Assembly: GCA_020852705.1 (NCBI GenBank)
Contig: JADZAP010000032.1
Coordinates: 1-64,000 of the forward strand
DNA length: 64,000 bases
From: Ignavibacteria bacterium
GTDB lineage: Bacteria; Bacteroidota; Ignavibacteria; Tepidaquicellales; OLB5
Direction: 5' to 3'
Of the stretch, positions 6,748-15,700 are shown piece by piece. The translations under genes were made by a program, and so were the position numbers. Below the pieces are notes generated by a model. It saw nothing but the letters and a program-made list of their open reading frames with translations, did no database searches and was not told the DNA's origin. Within the stretch, counting starts at the first letter, position 1, and each line of letters starts with the position of its first letter.

Positions 6748-9243
6748 ATGAATTCAAAATACAGAATATTGAGACTGTTACTATTATGTTCAATATTTCT
6801 TATTCAGACTTTCATTAATTATACCTACTCTCAGTATCCTGTTGTATTTGTATCACGCAATATAGTTTCAGGCGGCAGTTATTATTATCCTCAGGCAAGT
6901 CTGGTACCCGGTATGGGACCCTATGCCAGAATATCCGTTACTGGAGGCAGACTACTTGTTCGCGAAGCAAATGGTACCATTAGAGTTCTTGTTGATAGCA
7001 CTATGAACTTTAACGGTATAAAGCTCGTTGATGTTTCTTCACCATGTGTTTACTGGGATGCTTCTAAAATTGTGTTTTCAGCGGTTGAAAACCGCGATAG
7101 CAGCTGGAGAATTTATGAAATCCGTGCTGATGGCTCAGGATTTAAAAAAATTACTTCCTCTGACCGTAATATAAGTCTTGCTCAATTTGGACCTATTGCA
7201 TATAAATTTGTAAGGTATGATGATGTTGACCCATGCTATTTGCCTGATGGCAGAATTTGTTTTTCAAGCACCAGATATCCTGCACTTTCACAATACACTG
7301 CAAAACGGGTTACAAATCTTTATATAATTGATACAACTTCACTAAACCTTCACCGTATTACCACAGAAAGAAATGGTGCTGATGAGCCAACAATTGATCC
7401 CGCAAGCGGAAAAATTATTTACAGCAGATGGTGGTTAAATATTGATCATCCCTCAATTTTAACACCTAACGGATTAACTCGTGATTCTGCTTTGGCTGTT
7501 ACCAATGATATTGCCAATGTTTGGTCAGCAGCTAAAATAAGACCCGATGGTGATGCTCTTGCTTTGTATGCCGGCACCGGCAACTGGCGTCTTGGACAAA
7601 ATAACTACAAGCCCGCATTGTTAAGTGATGGCAGAATGCTAAGTCTTTTCACCCCCGATAATTCTATGTCTTATACATCCGGATCATCCGGTATCAGATT
7701 ATTTGACCAGGGAAACTGTTATGGCTTACCTGTTATCGGAGTTAATCCTGAAAGTATGCATCTCTATATTCAGAATCCTCCGTCTTATGGTATTATGCAG
7801 CCGCCGTATGCCTGTGATCCTGTTGAATTACCTAATAATCTAATTCTCATTTCTTATGCCAATAATGTTGAAAATCAGGACTATGGTCTCTATACTGTAA
7901 ATCTTAACGGCAGCGGACTTACACCATTCTATGATATTACAGGTAAAATGGAGCTTAATGCCGAGGTTCTTTTGCCTAAAACCGTTCCCCCTGTTCTAAT
8001 TGATGGAGTTGTTGATATTGCAAGTGAATATCCCCCTACTCGTGATCCTTCTACATGGTTTAAAGATGGCGGATTCAGGTTTGATTGTGTTAATATGTTC
8101 TATAATGGTGATGTTGATATTCCTATGCAGGATGCACCCCCAATTACAAGATTTGCCCGGATTAATTTCTTTGTTAGCTTTCAGCGGCAGGATTCAACTG
8201 GGCGTGACTCAGCACTTTATTTTAATTATGCACCGGTTTTTCATACTGGACAGATTGCATTTGATAATGCGCCGGCAAATGTTTCTATGTTTGAGCAGGT
8301 TGTTGACTCAACCGGAAAAGTGCTGCGAGGCTCAACAGGACAGGTTGCTCACGTTATTGGTATGAATTATGGTCCACCGGGGACAGGAACAAAATGCGTT
8401 GGCTGTCATTCAGGTCATACTCAGATTCCTGTACCTCCTAATATTACAGAATCTTCATTCTTTAATGTTTCTACTTCCGCTGAGGTTACGCAAAGTTCAT
8501 TTCTGTTTGTAAACGATACAATGCAGTATCCGGGTAAAAAGGTTGTTGACCGTAAAGCTAGAAATGATTCCCTTAGCGTAAACTGGATAGCTGCCGGAAG
8601 CAATAATGAGTTTGTCCATTTAACATGGAGTGTTCCTGTTGATGTTAGAAAAATAAATTTGTATAACATTAAAAATAATTCTTCAACTAATACTAATATT
8701 CAGGTAACAGATTGTGAAGTTTTCTTCTATTATAATGGCAATCAGGTGTATCATATCCCTTCAACTGGTGCAATAAACGAAGGTGGATCACCCTTTAACG
8801 TTAGTGGTCTGCCAAAGGTAAATGAAGTTAAAGTTATTGTTAAATCATTTACCGGTTTAATTAATGGCGTAAGCCGTGCAGGACTCGCTGAGGTTGAAAC
8901 TAATGCCAGAATTTCATACTACGATGTCTTTGGTATTCAAACTATTTCTCAAACTGCAGCTGAATTTTCTTTATCGCAAAATTATCCAAATCCGTTTAAC
9001 CCAACTACTAAGATCAGATATTCCATCCCTAAAAATTCTAACAGCAGCTTTGGAAACTTTGTTAAACTTGTTATTTATGATATCACCGGAAAAGAAATTG
9101 CTATAATTGTTAACCAATTCCAGAAGCAGGGAATTTATGAAGCTGAATTTAATGCATCTAATCTTGCAAGCGGTGTGTATTTTTACAAACTTACCGTTGA
9201 TAATAAATTTTCCGATGTTAAAAAAATGGTTGTAATTAAGTAA
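6748..9243 (+). CDS. T9SS cargo: PD40 beta-propeller protein with one c-type heme site
   Basis: Exported 831-residue protein. A signal peptide (residues 1-27, ending TYS) precedes propeller blades of the PD40/WD40-like type, such as DPCYLPDGRICFSSTR (about 160-175) and DPASGKIIYSRWW (about 215-228). A heme attachment motif C-V-G-C-H lies at 550-554, followed by a beta-rich region and the T9SS sorting domain (N-Y-P-N-P-F-N-P at 745-752). The order of propeller then heme motif recalls the hydrazine synthase alpha subunit superfamily, but many heterotrophs carry such proteins and there is no beta/gamma subunit here, so no hydrazine chemistry is claimed. It is probably a cell-surface or secreted redox or binding protein. 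Confidence 0.85.
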   Translation: MNSKYRILRLLLLCSIFLIQTFINYTYSQYPVVFVSRNIVSGGSYYYPQASLVPGMGPYARISVTGGRLLVREANGTIRVLVDSTMNFNGIKLVDVSSPCVYWDASKIVFSAVENRDSSWRIYEIRADGSGFKKITSSDRNISLAQFGPIAYKFVRYDDVDPCYLPDGRICFSSTRYPALSQYTAKRVTNLYIIDTTSLNLHRITTERNGADEPTIDPASGKIIYSRWWLNIDHPSILTPNGLTRDSALAVTNDIANVWSAAKIRPDGDALALYAGTGNWRLGQNNYKPALLSDGRMLSLFTPDNSMSYTSGSSGIRLFDQGNCYGLPVIGVNPESMHLYIQNPPSYGIMQPPYACDPVELPNNLILISYANNVENQDYGLYTVNLNGSGLTPFYDITGKMELNAEVLLPKTVPPVLIDGVVDIASEYPPTRDPSTWFKDGGFRFDCVNMFYNGDVDIPMQDAPPITRFARINFFVSFQRQDSTGRDSALYFNYAPVFHTGQIAFDNAPANVSMFEQVVDSTGKVLRGSTGQVAHVIGMNYGPPGTGTKCVGCHSGHTQIPVPPNITESSFFNVSTSAEVTQSSFLFVNDTMQYPGKKVVDRKARNDSLSVNWIAAGSNNEFVHLTWSVPVDVRKINLYNIKNNSSTNTNIQVTDCEVFFYYNGNQVYHIPSTGAINEGGSPFNVSGLPKVNEVKVIVKSFTGLINGVSRAGLAEVETNARISYYDVFGIQTISQTAAEFSLSQNYPNPFNPTTKIRYSIPKNSNSSFGNFVKLVIYDITGKEIAIIVNQFQKQGIYEAEFNASNLASGVYFYKLTVDNKFSDVKKMVVIK

Positions 9244-9245
9244 CC

Positions 9246-9352
9246 AATCTTTGTGCCTCTTAGTGATCTATGTAATATATACTTCAGTGCTTCTAATTCT
9301 TTGCGTCTTCGCGCCTTTGCGAGAGTTATTTCATGCTTCTTGACTGCCTGAA
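9246..9352. repeat. Direct repeat, copy 1
   Basis: This copy matches the copy at 9421-9527 base for base from 9246 to 9343, then has a single mismatch (9344) up to 9352. The copies are offset by 175 bases. The inner part contains the chained motif TTTGCGTCTTCGCGCCTTTG, a periodic TTTGCG-type sequence of a kind common in dispersed intergenic repeats. Confidence 0.95.
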
Positions 9353-9362
9353 TATTTCTCCC

Positions 9363-9386
9363 CTCTCCCTGCCTTGTAAAGGAGAG
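9363..9386. repeat. Short hairpin element, copy 1
   Basis: CTCTCC pairs with GGAGAG around a 12-base loop. The loop core CTGCCTTGTAAAGG is shared with the element at 9558-9575, while the stem bases differ in a paired way. Confidence 0.7.
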
Positions 9387-9420
9387 ATGATAATCAAAAT
9401 ATTTTCCATTCCATTTCTTA

Positions 9421-9527
9421 AATCTTTGTGCCTCTTAGTGATCTATGTAATATATACTTCAGTGCTTCTAATTCTTTGCGTCTTCGCGCCTTTGCGAGAG
9501 TTATTTCATGCTTCTTGATTGCCTGAA
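9421..9527. repeat. Direct repeat, copy 2
   Basis: Second copy of the repeat at 9246-9352, nearly identical (one T for C at 9519). The flanks differ between the copies, so the duplicated unit is about 107 bases and the intervening 68 bases are distinct. Confidence 0.95.
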
Positions 9528-9557
9528 AATTTCTCTCCTTTTAAGAAAGGGCAGAGC

Positions 9558-9575
9558 ACCTGCCTTGTAAAGGTG
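9558..9575. repeat. Short hairpin element, copy 2
   Basis: CACCT pairs with AGGTG around the loop GCCTTGTA. It shares the 15-base core CCTGCCTTGTAAAGG with the element at 9363-9386, and each copy follows one copy of the long direct repeat. Confidence 0.65.
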
Positions 9576-9597
9576 AAGTTACAATCTATCTCGCTGT

Positions 9598-10287
9598 TTA
9601 ATGGTGATGATCATGATGTTCATGATGTATCTCATCAAGCAGCTCTCGCTTATTTGCTTTGCCGTTGGAGTTGATTGAAACTATATAACTTGGTACGCCA
9701 ATATCATTCATTACACAGGGTATTAGAACAGAAAAAATCAATATCGGCAAAAAGATCAATGCTTTAATTGAAATGACTGAAACGCCGTAAGTTATAAGAT
9801 ACATTCCTGCTGCTGTTGAACTTAAAAATATATGCAGTCCGTGTGTGTAACGTGATAGTTTTCTTACCGAAAACGAAAGTATATATCCAAGAACTGCCCC
9901 TGTTATAATGAAGAACCATGATAAAGCAGGTTCTTCTATGATGCAAACATGGAAATGCATATCATAACCCAAAGCAAGCCCGCCAATATACGGCAGTACA
10001 ATATCACTAAGTGTGCAAGTTAAAGATGAGGTTATTATTGCAACAATAACTCCCAGCCAAACAGATTTTTTATATTTTGCCAGCAGAGAGGCAGGTGTAA
10101 GTGCTGCAAAGAAAAGATGAGAAATGAAAAATCCCTCAAATAGATCTTCGGTCTCAGGGGAAGCATCGGGGAAAATTGTTAATTTTAATATTGAAATAAT
10201 TAACCCTGAAACAATTACTGCAACTGCTGTGAATTTCCAGTGAGTACTTAATTCATCAACAAATATGTTTTTGTGAGTATGTTCCAT
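9598..10287 (-). CDS. Multi-pass membrane protein with His-rich tail, unknown function
   Basis: Protein of 229 residues with about six hydrophobic segments (near 18-37, 50-66, 73-97, 119-138, 150-170 and 173-190). The C-terminus is a histidine cluster, HHEHHDHHH, and the N-terminus also starts MEHTHK. Such tails often bind nickel, zinc or cobalt in metal transporters and metallochaperones, so a metal-related role is possible, but I recognise no transporter family signature. It is a single gene, and converges on the repeat-filled gap. The ATG at 10287 is the only good start. Confidence 0.75.
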   Translation of the reverse strand: MEHTHKNIFVDELSTHWKFTAVAVIVSGLIISILKLTIFPDASPETEDLFEGFFISHLFFAALTPASLLAKYKKSVWLGVIVAIITSSLTCTLSDIVLPYIGGLALGYDMHFHVCIIEEPALSWFFIITGAVLGYILSFSVRKLSRYTHGLHIFLSSTAAGMYLITYGVSVISIKALIFLPILIFSVLIPCVMNDIGVPSYIVSINSNGKANKRELLDEIHHEHHDHHH

Positions 10288-10413
10288 TAGTTTAAAAAAT
10301 TGGAGGTTAATTATCGCAGGTAAATTTGAATTCTGAAAAGGGATTACTTTTGTATTTTACTTTTTATGATTAAATTTTTTATCCTCAATAAAGTGTAATT
10401 GTATTTTACTATT

Positions 10414-10689
10414 TTATGGGGTATAATCTTTGAGTTTTTCTTTTATAATAGTTTTTTCAATAAAATTACCTTCATTAAGTTGTTTTATAATATCATCTAT
10501 AATTTTTTTTGCTTCATTCTTTTTGTAGTCCTTTATAAATCCGTCAAAATAGCTGTCTCCTGCCATAGCTCGGTTAATTTCAACGTGTTTATTATGTTCA
10601 TTAAGTTCAGTATAATAAACCACTCTGAATTTTTTATTATAATTCTTATCACGGTAAATTTCAAACATTATTTTATCTGATTCGTACAT
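10414..10689 (-). CDS. Small hypothetical protein, unknown function
   Basis: Soluble, charged protein of 91 residues rich in Lys, Glu, Asn and Tyr, with a predicted strand-rich N-terminal half (MFEIYRDKNYNKKFRVVYYT) and a helical C-terminal half. I recognise no family. The opposite strand has an open frame of similar size, but it is Phe-rich with a biased composition, as expected of the shadow of a Lys-rich gene. The minus strand also matches the direction of both neighbours. Codon content looks normal for this genome. Confidence 0.6.
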   Translation of the reverse strand: MYESDKIMFEIYRDKNYNKKFRVVYYTELNEHNKHVEINRAMAGDSYFDGFIKDYKKNEAKKIIDDIIKQLNEGNFIEKTIIKEKLKDYTP

Positions 10690-10783
10690 AAAACTAATTT
10701 GGAGTAATTAAATATTTATAAAATTTGTGTAATTTATCTGCAAATTTAGCTTAAAGTATATATTTAGACAAGGCAGAAGTTAT

Positions 10784-11335
10784 TTATGAATTTGCAATTG
10801 CCTCTGCAATAGTAGTTGACCCGCCTTCAAAATCATCCTTTAGTGCATCCCATTTTTTACCGATATTTGTCTGGTTTAGTATAAGTAATTCATCTGTTAG
10901 CTCATCTCCATCGTTAAAATTAAGCTCACATGCGTAAAGTTTGCCTGGATCTTTGTAATCATATATTGGCATACCAAATCTTCTGCAAATCACAGGCCTA
11001 GCGTTGTAAATAGTACATTCACCTTCATTTCCCAAAGCGGGGCAGGGCGGATTGAAATTTCCCCTCTCTGATTTATCCTTTTTGCTTTTTTTTAATTGTT
11101 CTAAATATTCTTCTGCTTTATTTTGCAAATCCTGTTTTTGCTTTTTAGGCAATGTTTTTACATGCTCGCTTATTATCCAGCCGTCAAGTTTTGTAATTCT
11201 AAAAATCTGTGAGCAGCATTTGTTGCACCCTCGGCTGCACTTTATTTTATCACCGTAAATACCCAAATTCCGGTCAAATTCCTGCTGAATAAGATCAGTT
11301 ATTTCGTAAAACTTTTGCTTAAATTCTTCTTTCAT
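10784..11335 (-). CDS. YkgJ-family cysteine cluster protein
   Basis: Protein of 183 residues of the CxxxCxxCC family, probably binding zinc or an Fe-S cluster. The N-terminal cluster is C-S-R-G-C-N-K-C-C (Cys33, 37, 40, 41), and further conserved cysteines lie in the family-typical block PPCPALGNEGECTIYNARPV followed by IC (Cys98, 107, 117), plus Cys136. Members include the flagellar FliB-like N-methyltransferases, but most, like this one, have no known reaction. It stands alone between unrelated genes. Confidence 0.88.
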   Translation of the reverse strand: MKEEFKQKFYEITDLIQQEFDRNLGIYGDKIKCSRGCNKCCSQIFRITKLDGWIISEHVKTLPKKQKQDLQNKAEEYLEQLKKSKKDKSERGNFNPPCPALGNEGECTIYNARPVICRRFGMPIYDYKDPGKLYACELNFNDGDELTDELLILNQTNIGKKWDALKDDFEGGSTTIAEAIANS

Positions 11336-11490
11336 TTTTATGGAACAATTTTAAATAATCAGTATATAACCTTCTATAATGTTTAAAAAGATTTTAGATC
11401 TATTTTGAAAATTTTATGGATTTTCAATATTTCTTTTATGGTTTGAAAAAGTAAGGAATTTACACTAAATTTACAATTCACAATTAAAAA

Positions 11491-12666
11491 ATGTTTAAAA
11501 AAGCTCTAAAAATTAAGGTTTTTGGCATTACTGCTGCAGTTATTTTATTTGGATTTGTTTTTACTCAGTTAGACTACTCTCAGGAAGCAAATAAATCCAC
11601 TAAAATTACTGAAGAAAATACATCACAAAATTCAAACAGCCAAAACAATTCAAATCAAAATTCTGTAGGTTACGAAAAAGTAACCTTACCCATTACTGAT
11701 GCAGAAAACATTGATGGTCAGATTGAAAATTATTTAAAGGATCTTTTTCCAATAATAAGTGATGAGGAAATAGAATCCATTAAAGGTTCTAAAGAAATTT
11801 CTAAAAAACTTGTTAATGATACTTTGGGACATGTTGAAATTAATTTAACAATTAATGTTCCCTCGCACTATCTTGACCCCGAACCAAAAATGCTGTGGGA
11901 GCTTAACATTCCAGAATTTACATCACGTATATACCAGATTTATAAAAACGATACAATACTTATTACAGTTTGGCCAAATGTTGTTGGAGCACCGGGTACA
12001 AAAACTTATACAGGTTATTACAATATTTTTAAATTAAGAAACTGGCCCTCATGGAAAGATCCTGATAGTGATCCAAATTCACCAGGCACACCGCCCGGAC
12101 CGGGTAACCCACTGGGTTTGTTTGCTGCGCATTATGATGAAAATTCGCTCCGGTATTTTCACGGTACCAATAGAAACGGCTTGCTTAAAAATGAATACCG
12201 AGCTCTTTCTCACGGATGTGTAAGAAACGATAACGGAAATATTGATAAAATGAAGCGGTTTATTGTGAAGAAAATTGTGACAAGTCAGGATATTAGCTGG
12301 TGGGCTAACAGTAAAAAATCTATGATTTACAATTTAACTGAAGAAGAAAAAGATAGATTTCCTGTGAGAATAATATATAAAACTTTTCAAGTCGGCTCTG
12401 ATTCTTACGGCGATTATATCGAGTTCTTTAAAGATATCTACGGATACGAAAAAGGAAAACAAATTAGCAAATATGACAGAGAAGAGCTTATGACTTTTCC
12501 AACAGTTGAAAATATTTCTGCTGAATATAAGGCAATGCATAAACCAAATCAATTTCAGCTTTCTAATGATAAATTAATACCAATTATTGAAAACCTGCTT
12601 AATGATCACAAAAATTATACAAAATATTACTTTGATGATTTTTTAAGCGGGAAAAATACAAATTAA
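11491..12666 (+). CDS. L,D-transpeptidase (YkuD/ErfK fold), exported
   Basis: Peptidoglycan cross-linking or protein-anchoring enzyme of the YkuD fold. It has an N-terminal membrane or signal segment (10-27) and a Gln/Asn/Ser-rich linker (about 32-58). The catalytic domain shows the entry loop GPGNPLGLFAAHY, His224 in HGTN, and the active site S-H-G-C-V-R (His241, Cys243, Arg245). The C-terminal 120 residues have no motif I know. It acts in the periplasm on stem peptides. The large outer-membrane protein gene follows 64 bases later on the same strand. Confidence 0.9.
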   Translation: MFKKALKIKVFGITAAVILFGFVFTQLDYSQEANKSTKITEENTSQNSNSQNNSNQNSVGYEKVTLPITDAENIDGQIENYLKDLFPIISDEEIESIKGSKEISKKLVNDTLGHVEINLTINVPSHYLDPEPKMLWELNIPEFTSRIYQIYKNDTILITVWPNVVGAPGTKTYTGYYNIFKLRNWPSWKDPDSDPNSPGTPPGPGNPLGLFAAHYDENSLRYFHGTNRNGLLKNEYRALSHGCVRNDNGNIDKMKRFIVKKIVTSQDISWWANSKKSMIYNLTEEEKDRFPVRIIYKTFQVGSDSYGDYIEFFKDIYGYEKGKQISKYDREELMTFPTVENISAEYKAMHKPNQFQLSNDKLIPIIENLLNDHKNYTKYYFDDFLSGKNTN

Positions 12667-12730
12667 AGACTGCTTAAGGTAAATTTCTTAAGGTAAAACC
12701 CGGGCAGGCGTAACTTTTTAATGGTATTAT

Positions 12731-15700
12731 TTGAAGCCTCCTCACAAAATTGCGGCAATTCTTTTAATTCTTTTAGCTGGAACTGTACTTTCTCAGCCAA
12801 AAACCTTTAACGATATTAATTACAAAAAATTTGTAACAACTGCAGCAAGCGAAGATTCTCTTATTTCTCTCCCGGATAAGTTCATAAAGTTTGGAAGTTT
12901 AACCGTTTTTTCAGATTCAGCTGAAGTTAATCCTGTTAACTATACAATTGATTTCCGTTATGGTATAATAAAGCTGCAAAAATTTTTCATTCAGGAAATT
13001 ATCAATTCCGGCAAGCCGGAAAGACTTCAGCTTATAATTACTTATAAAAACTTTCCGTTTGATATTGCCGATAGTTATTCAAGGTTTGAAACCATTAATA
13101 AATTAGATACTTCCAGCGGTGATAGCGTTAAAGTTGTTGAAATAAAATCTGATTTTGTTGAAGATATTTTTGCAGGTACCGATCTAACAAAATCTGGCAG
13201 TATTTTCCGCGGTTTTACTGTTGGCAATAACCGGGATCTCTCTCTGCAATCCGGGTTTCGCCTGCAGTTGAACGGTAAGCTATCAAATGATATTGAAATT
13301 ACTGCTGCCCTTACTGATGAAAATACCCCTATTCAGCCCGAAGGCAATACTCAAAAACTGCAGGAGCTTGATAAAGTGTTTGTTGAACTTCGCTCAAGCA
13401 ATATTACAGCTACTCTTGGAGATATTGAAGTTAATCTCAGCGGAAACGAGTTTTTCAATTTCAGCAAAAAGCTGCAAGGTGCAAAAGGATTTGCAAATTA
13501 CAACAAAACTGATCTTTTTTTAACCGGTGCACTAAGCAAGGGAAGATTTAGCACAAATTCTTTCAACGGTCAGGATGGGGTGCAGGGTCCTTACCGGCTT
13601 ATTGGTGCCGATAATGAAGTGAATATTGTTGTTATTGCAGGAAGCGAAAAAGTTTATCTTGATGGCGTTTTATTAACAAGAGGTGAAAGCAACGATTATA
13701 CAATTGATTACTCAACAGGGCAGGTGAAATTTACAAACAACAGACTTATTACAAATGCCTCTAGAATTGTAATTGACTTTGAATATTCAGATAAAAAGTA
13801 CAGCCGTAGTTTTATTGCCGGTCAAACACACACAGCATTATTAAATGATAGACTTAAATTATCTTTTTCCTATCTGCGTGAGCGTGATGACCCCGGCAAA
13901 CCTATTGATTTTACTTTATCTGATTCAGATCGTACAATAATCTCTCAAGCGGGTGATAACAGATTGTTAGCTTCCAAAACTGGCGTAACTTATGTTGGAA
14001 GGGATTCCCTTGGTAATTCACTTGGCTTATATATTCAGCGCGATACTGTTATTAACAGCCAGTCCGTAAAAAAATATATTTACGCACCCGGTGATACTGC
14101 AGCTCTGTATCAGGTAACATTTTCATTTGTAGGAACCGGTAAAGGCGAATATAACAGCTTAAGCAGCAGTGCTTATACTTATGCCGGGCAAGGGCTTGGT
14201 AGCTATCTTCCCCTTATATTTTTCCCTCTGCCTGCTTCATATCAATCAGCTGATGTTGGACTTGACTTAAAAATTTCAAAGGATATATCCCTTACAATGG
14301 AAGGCACTGCAAGTGATTTTGATGTTAACCTGCTGAGCGGACTTGATGACCACGAAAACAAAGGAGGTGCTTTTTCAGCATCTCTTTTGTTTAACCCAAA
14401 AATTTTTAAAATTGGTAAACTTAACCTTGGTGAAGTTCTGTTTACTGTTCGTCAAAAGGTTGTTAATAAGCTCTATAACGCTGTTGATAGGTTAAATAAA
14501 GTTGAGTACAACAGAGTTTGGGATATAAATGACAGCACAAAATTAACAGAAGTAACAACCGAAGCAGGTTTAATCATAAAGCCTCAAAAGTATTTTAGTA
14601 TTTCAACAACAGGGGGTAAAATTAAACGCGGTGATAAATTTAACTCACTTCGCGGCTCGCTTGATATAAAATTTGCAGGTGATAGCTTAAATATTCCTTC
14701 TTTAAGCTATAATGCAGATTATATTTCCAGTAAAGATAATTCAATTGATTACGGAGGTAAATGGATTAGGCAGTTTGGTGCCATTGATTATAAATTGCAG
14801 CCTTTCAAAAATAAAAGTTTTGGCAAGTATAATCTGAAATTTGAAATTAATGGTGAAGATAAACAAACCCGGTCACTTAACTATGATTCTGTTAATTCTG
14901 GGAGTTTTAGATTTTATGAGTTTAAACCAAAACTTTTTATAACAGATCTTTTTAACCTTGATCTAAGTTACCAGTTCAGCTACAGGTTTGATGACGCTTT
15001 TAATTCAGGCACTTTAACCAGACAGTCAAATTCATATACCAGCACCTTTGGTGCAAGACTTAAAAACCTTAATTTTATTTCAATAAACGGTGACCTTGTT
15101 GTTTATGACAGAAAATATTCTCCTGAATTCCAGAACAAAGGGCTTACAGATTCTCGTACAATTCTTGTTACCTCGCAAAGTAATATCTGGTTTTTTAACC
15201 GGGGATTTAACACTAATTTGTTTTATAAAGTATCCAGCGAACGCACAGCTAAACAGGAGGTTGTTTTTATACAGGTAACAATGGGTACAGGAAATTATAA
15301 ATATATTGGTGATCTTAACGGAAACGGACTGCAGGATGAGAATGAATTTGTGCTTACTAACTTTGATGGTGATTACATAAAATTATTCAGACCAACAGAC
15401 CAGCTTTTTCCTACTACTGACCTGCAAAGTTCTGCAAGCATTAACATAATTCCCTCAAGGTTTACTGCAGGGTTAAAAAATGGTATCCTTAAAACAATTC
15501 TCAATAATATTACATCTGATTCATACATAAGTGTTTCTGAAAAAAGCAAAGATCCTGTTCAAAAAAATATATATTTCCTTAAGTTCAGCACATTTCAAAA
15601 TAATGAAAACACAATTGCCGGTGCTACAACTATACAGCAGGATTTTGGAATATTTGAAAACCACGAATATTTTGGTATTAAACTTCGTTTTGTACAGCGT

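Larger units (their letters stand above)
9244..9597. other. Gene-free stretch made of repeats
   Basis: This 354-base gap between convergent genes holds no credible gene; the only open frames lie across the repeats and look like translated repeat. It contains a long direct repeat (9246-9352 and 9421-9527) and two short hairpin elements (9363-9386 and 9558-9575). No obvious strong terminator is present for either flanking gene. Confidence 0.8.

Noticed and set aside
6748-9243. Hydrazine synthase alpha subunit
   Set aside because: The propeller-plus-heme layout is shared by many uncharacterised proteins, and the other hydrazine synthase subunits are absent.
9333-9518. Open frame of 61 codons across the direct repeat
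   Set aside because: It lies inside repeats and in the spacer, has no ribosome binding site and reads as translated repeat.
10399-10680. Plus-strand frame opposite the small unknown gene
   Set aside because: Very rich in Phe and Ile, as expected from the complement of a Lys/Glu-rich gene; the minus-strand protein looks far more normal.
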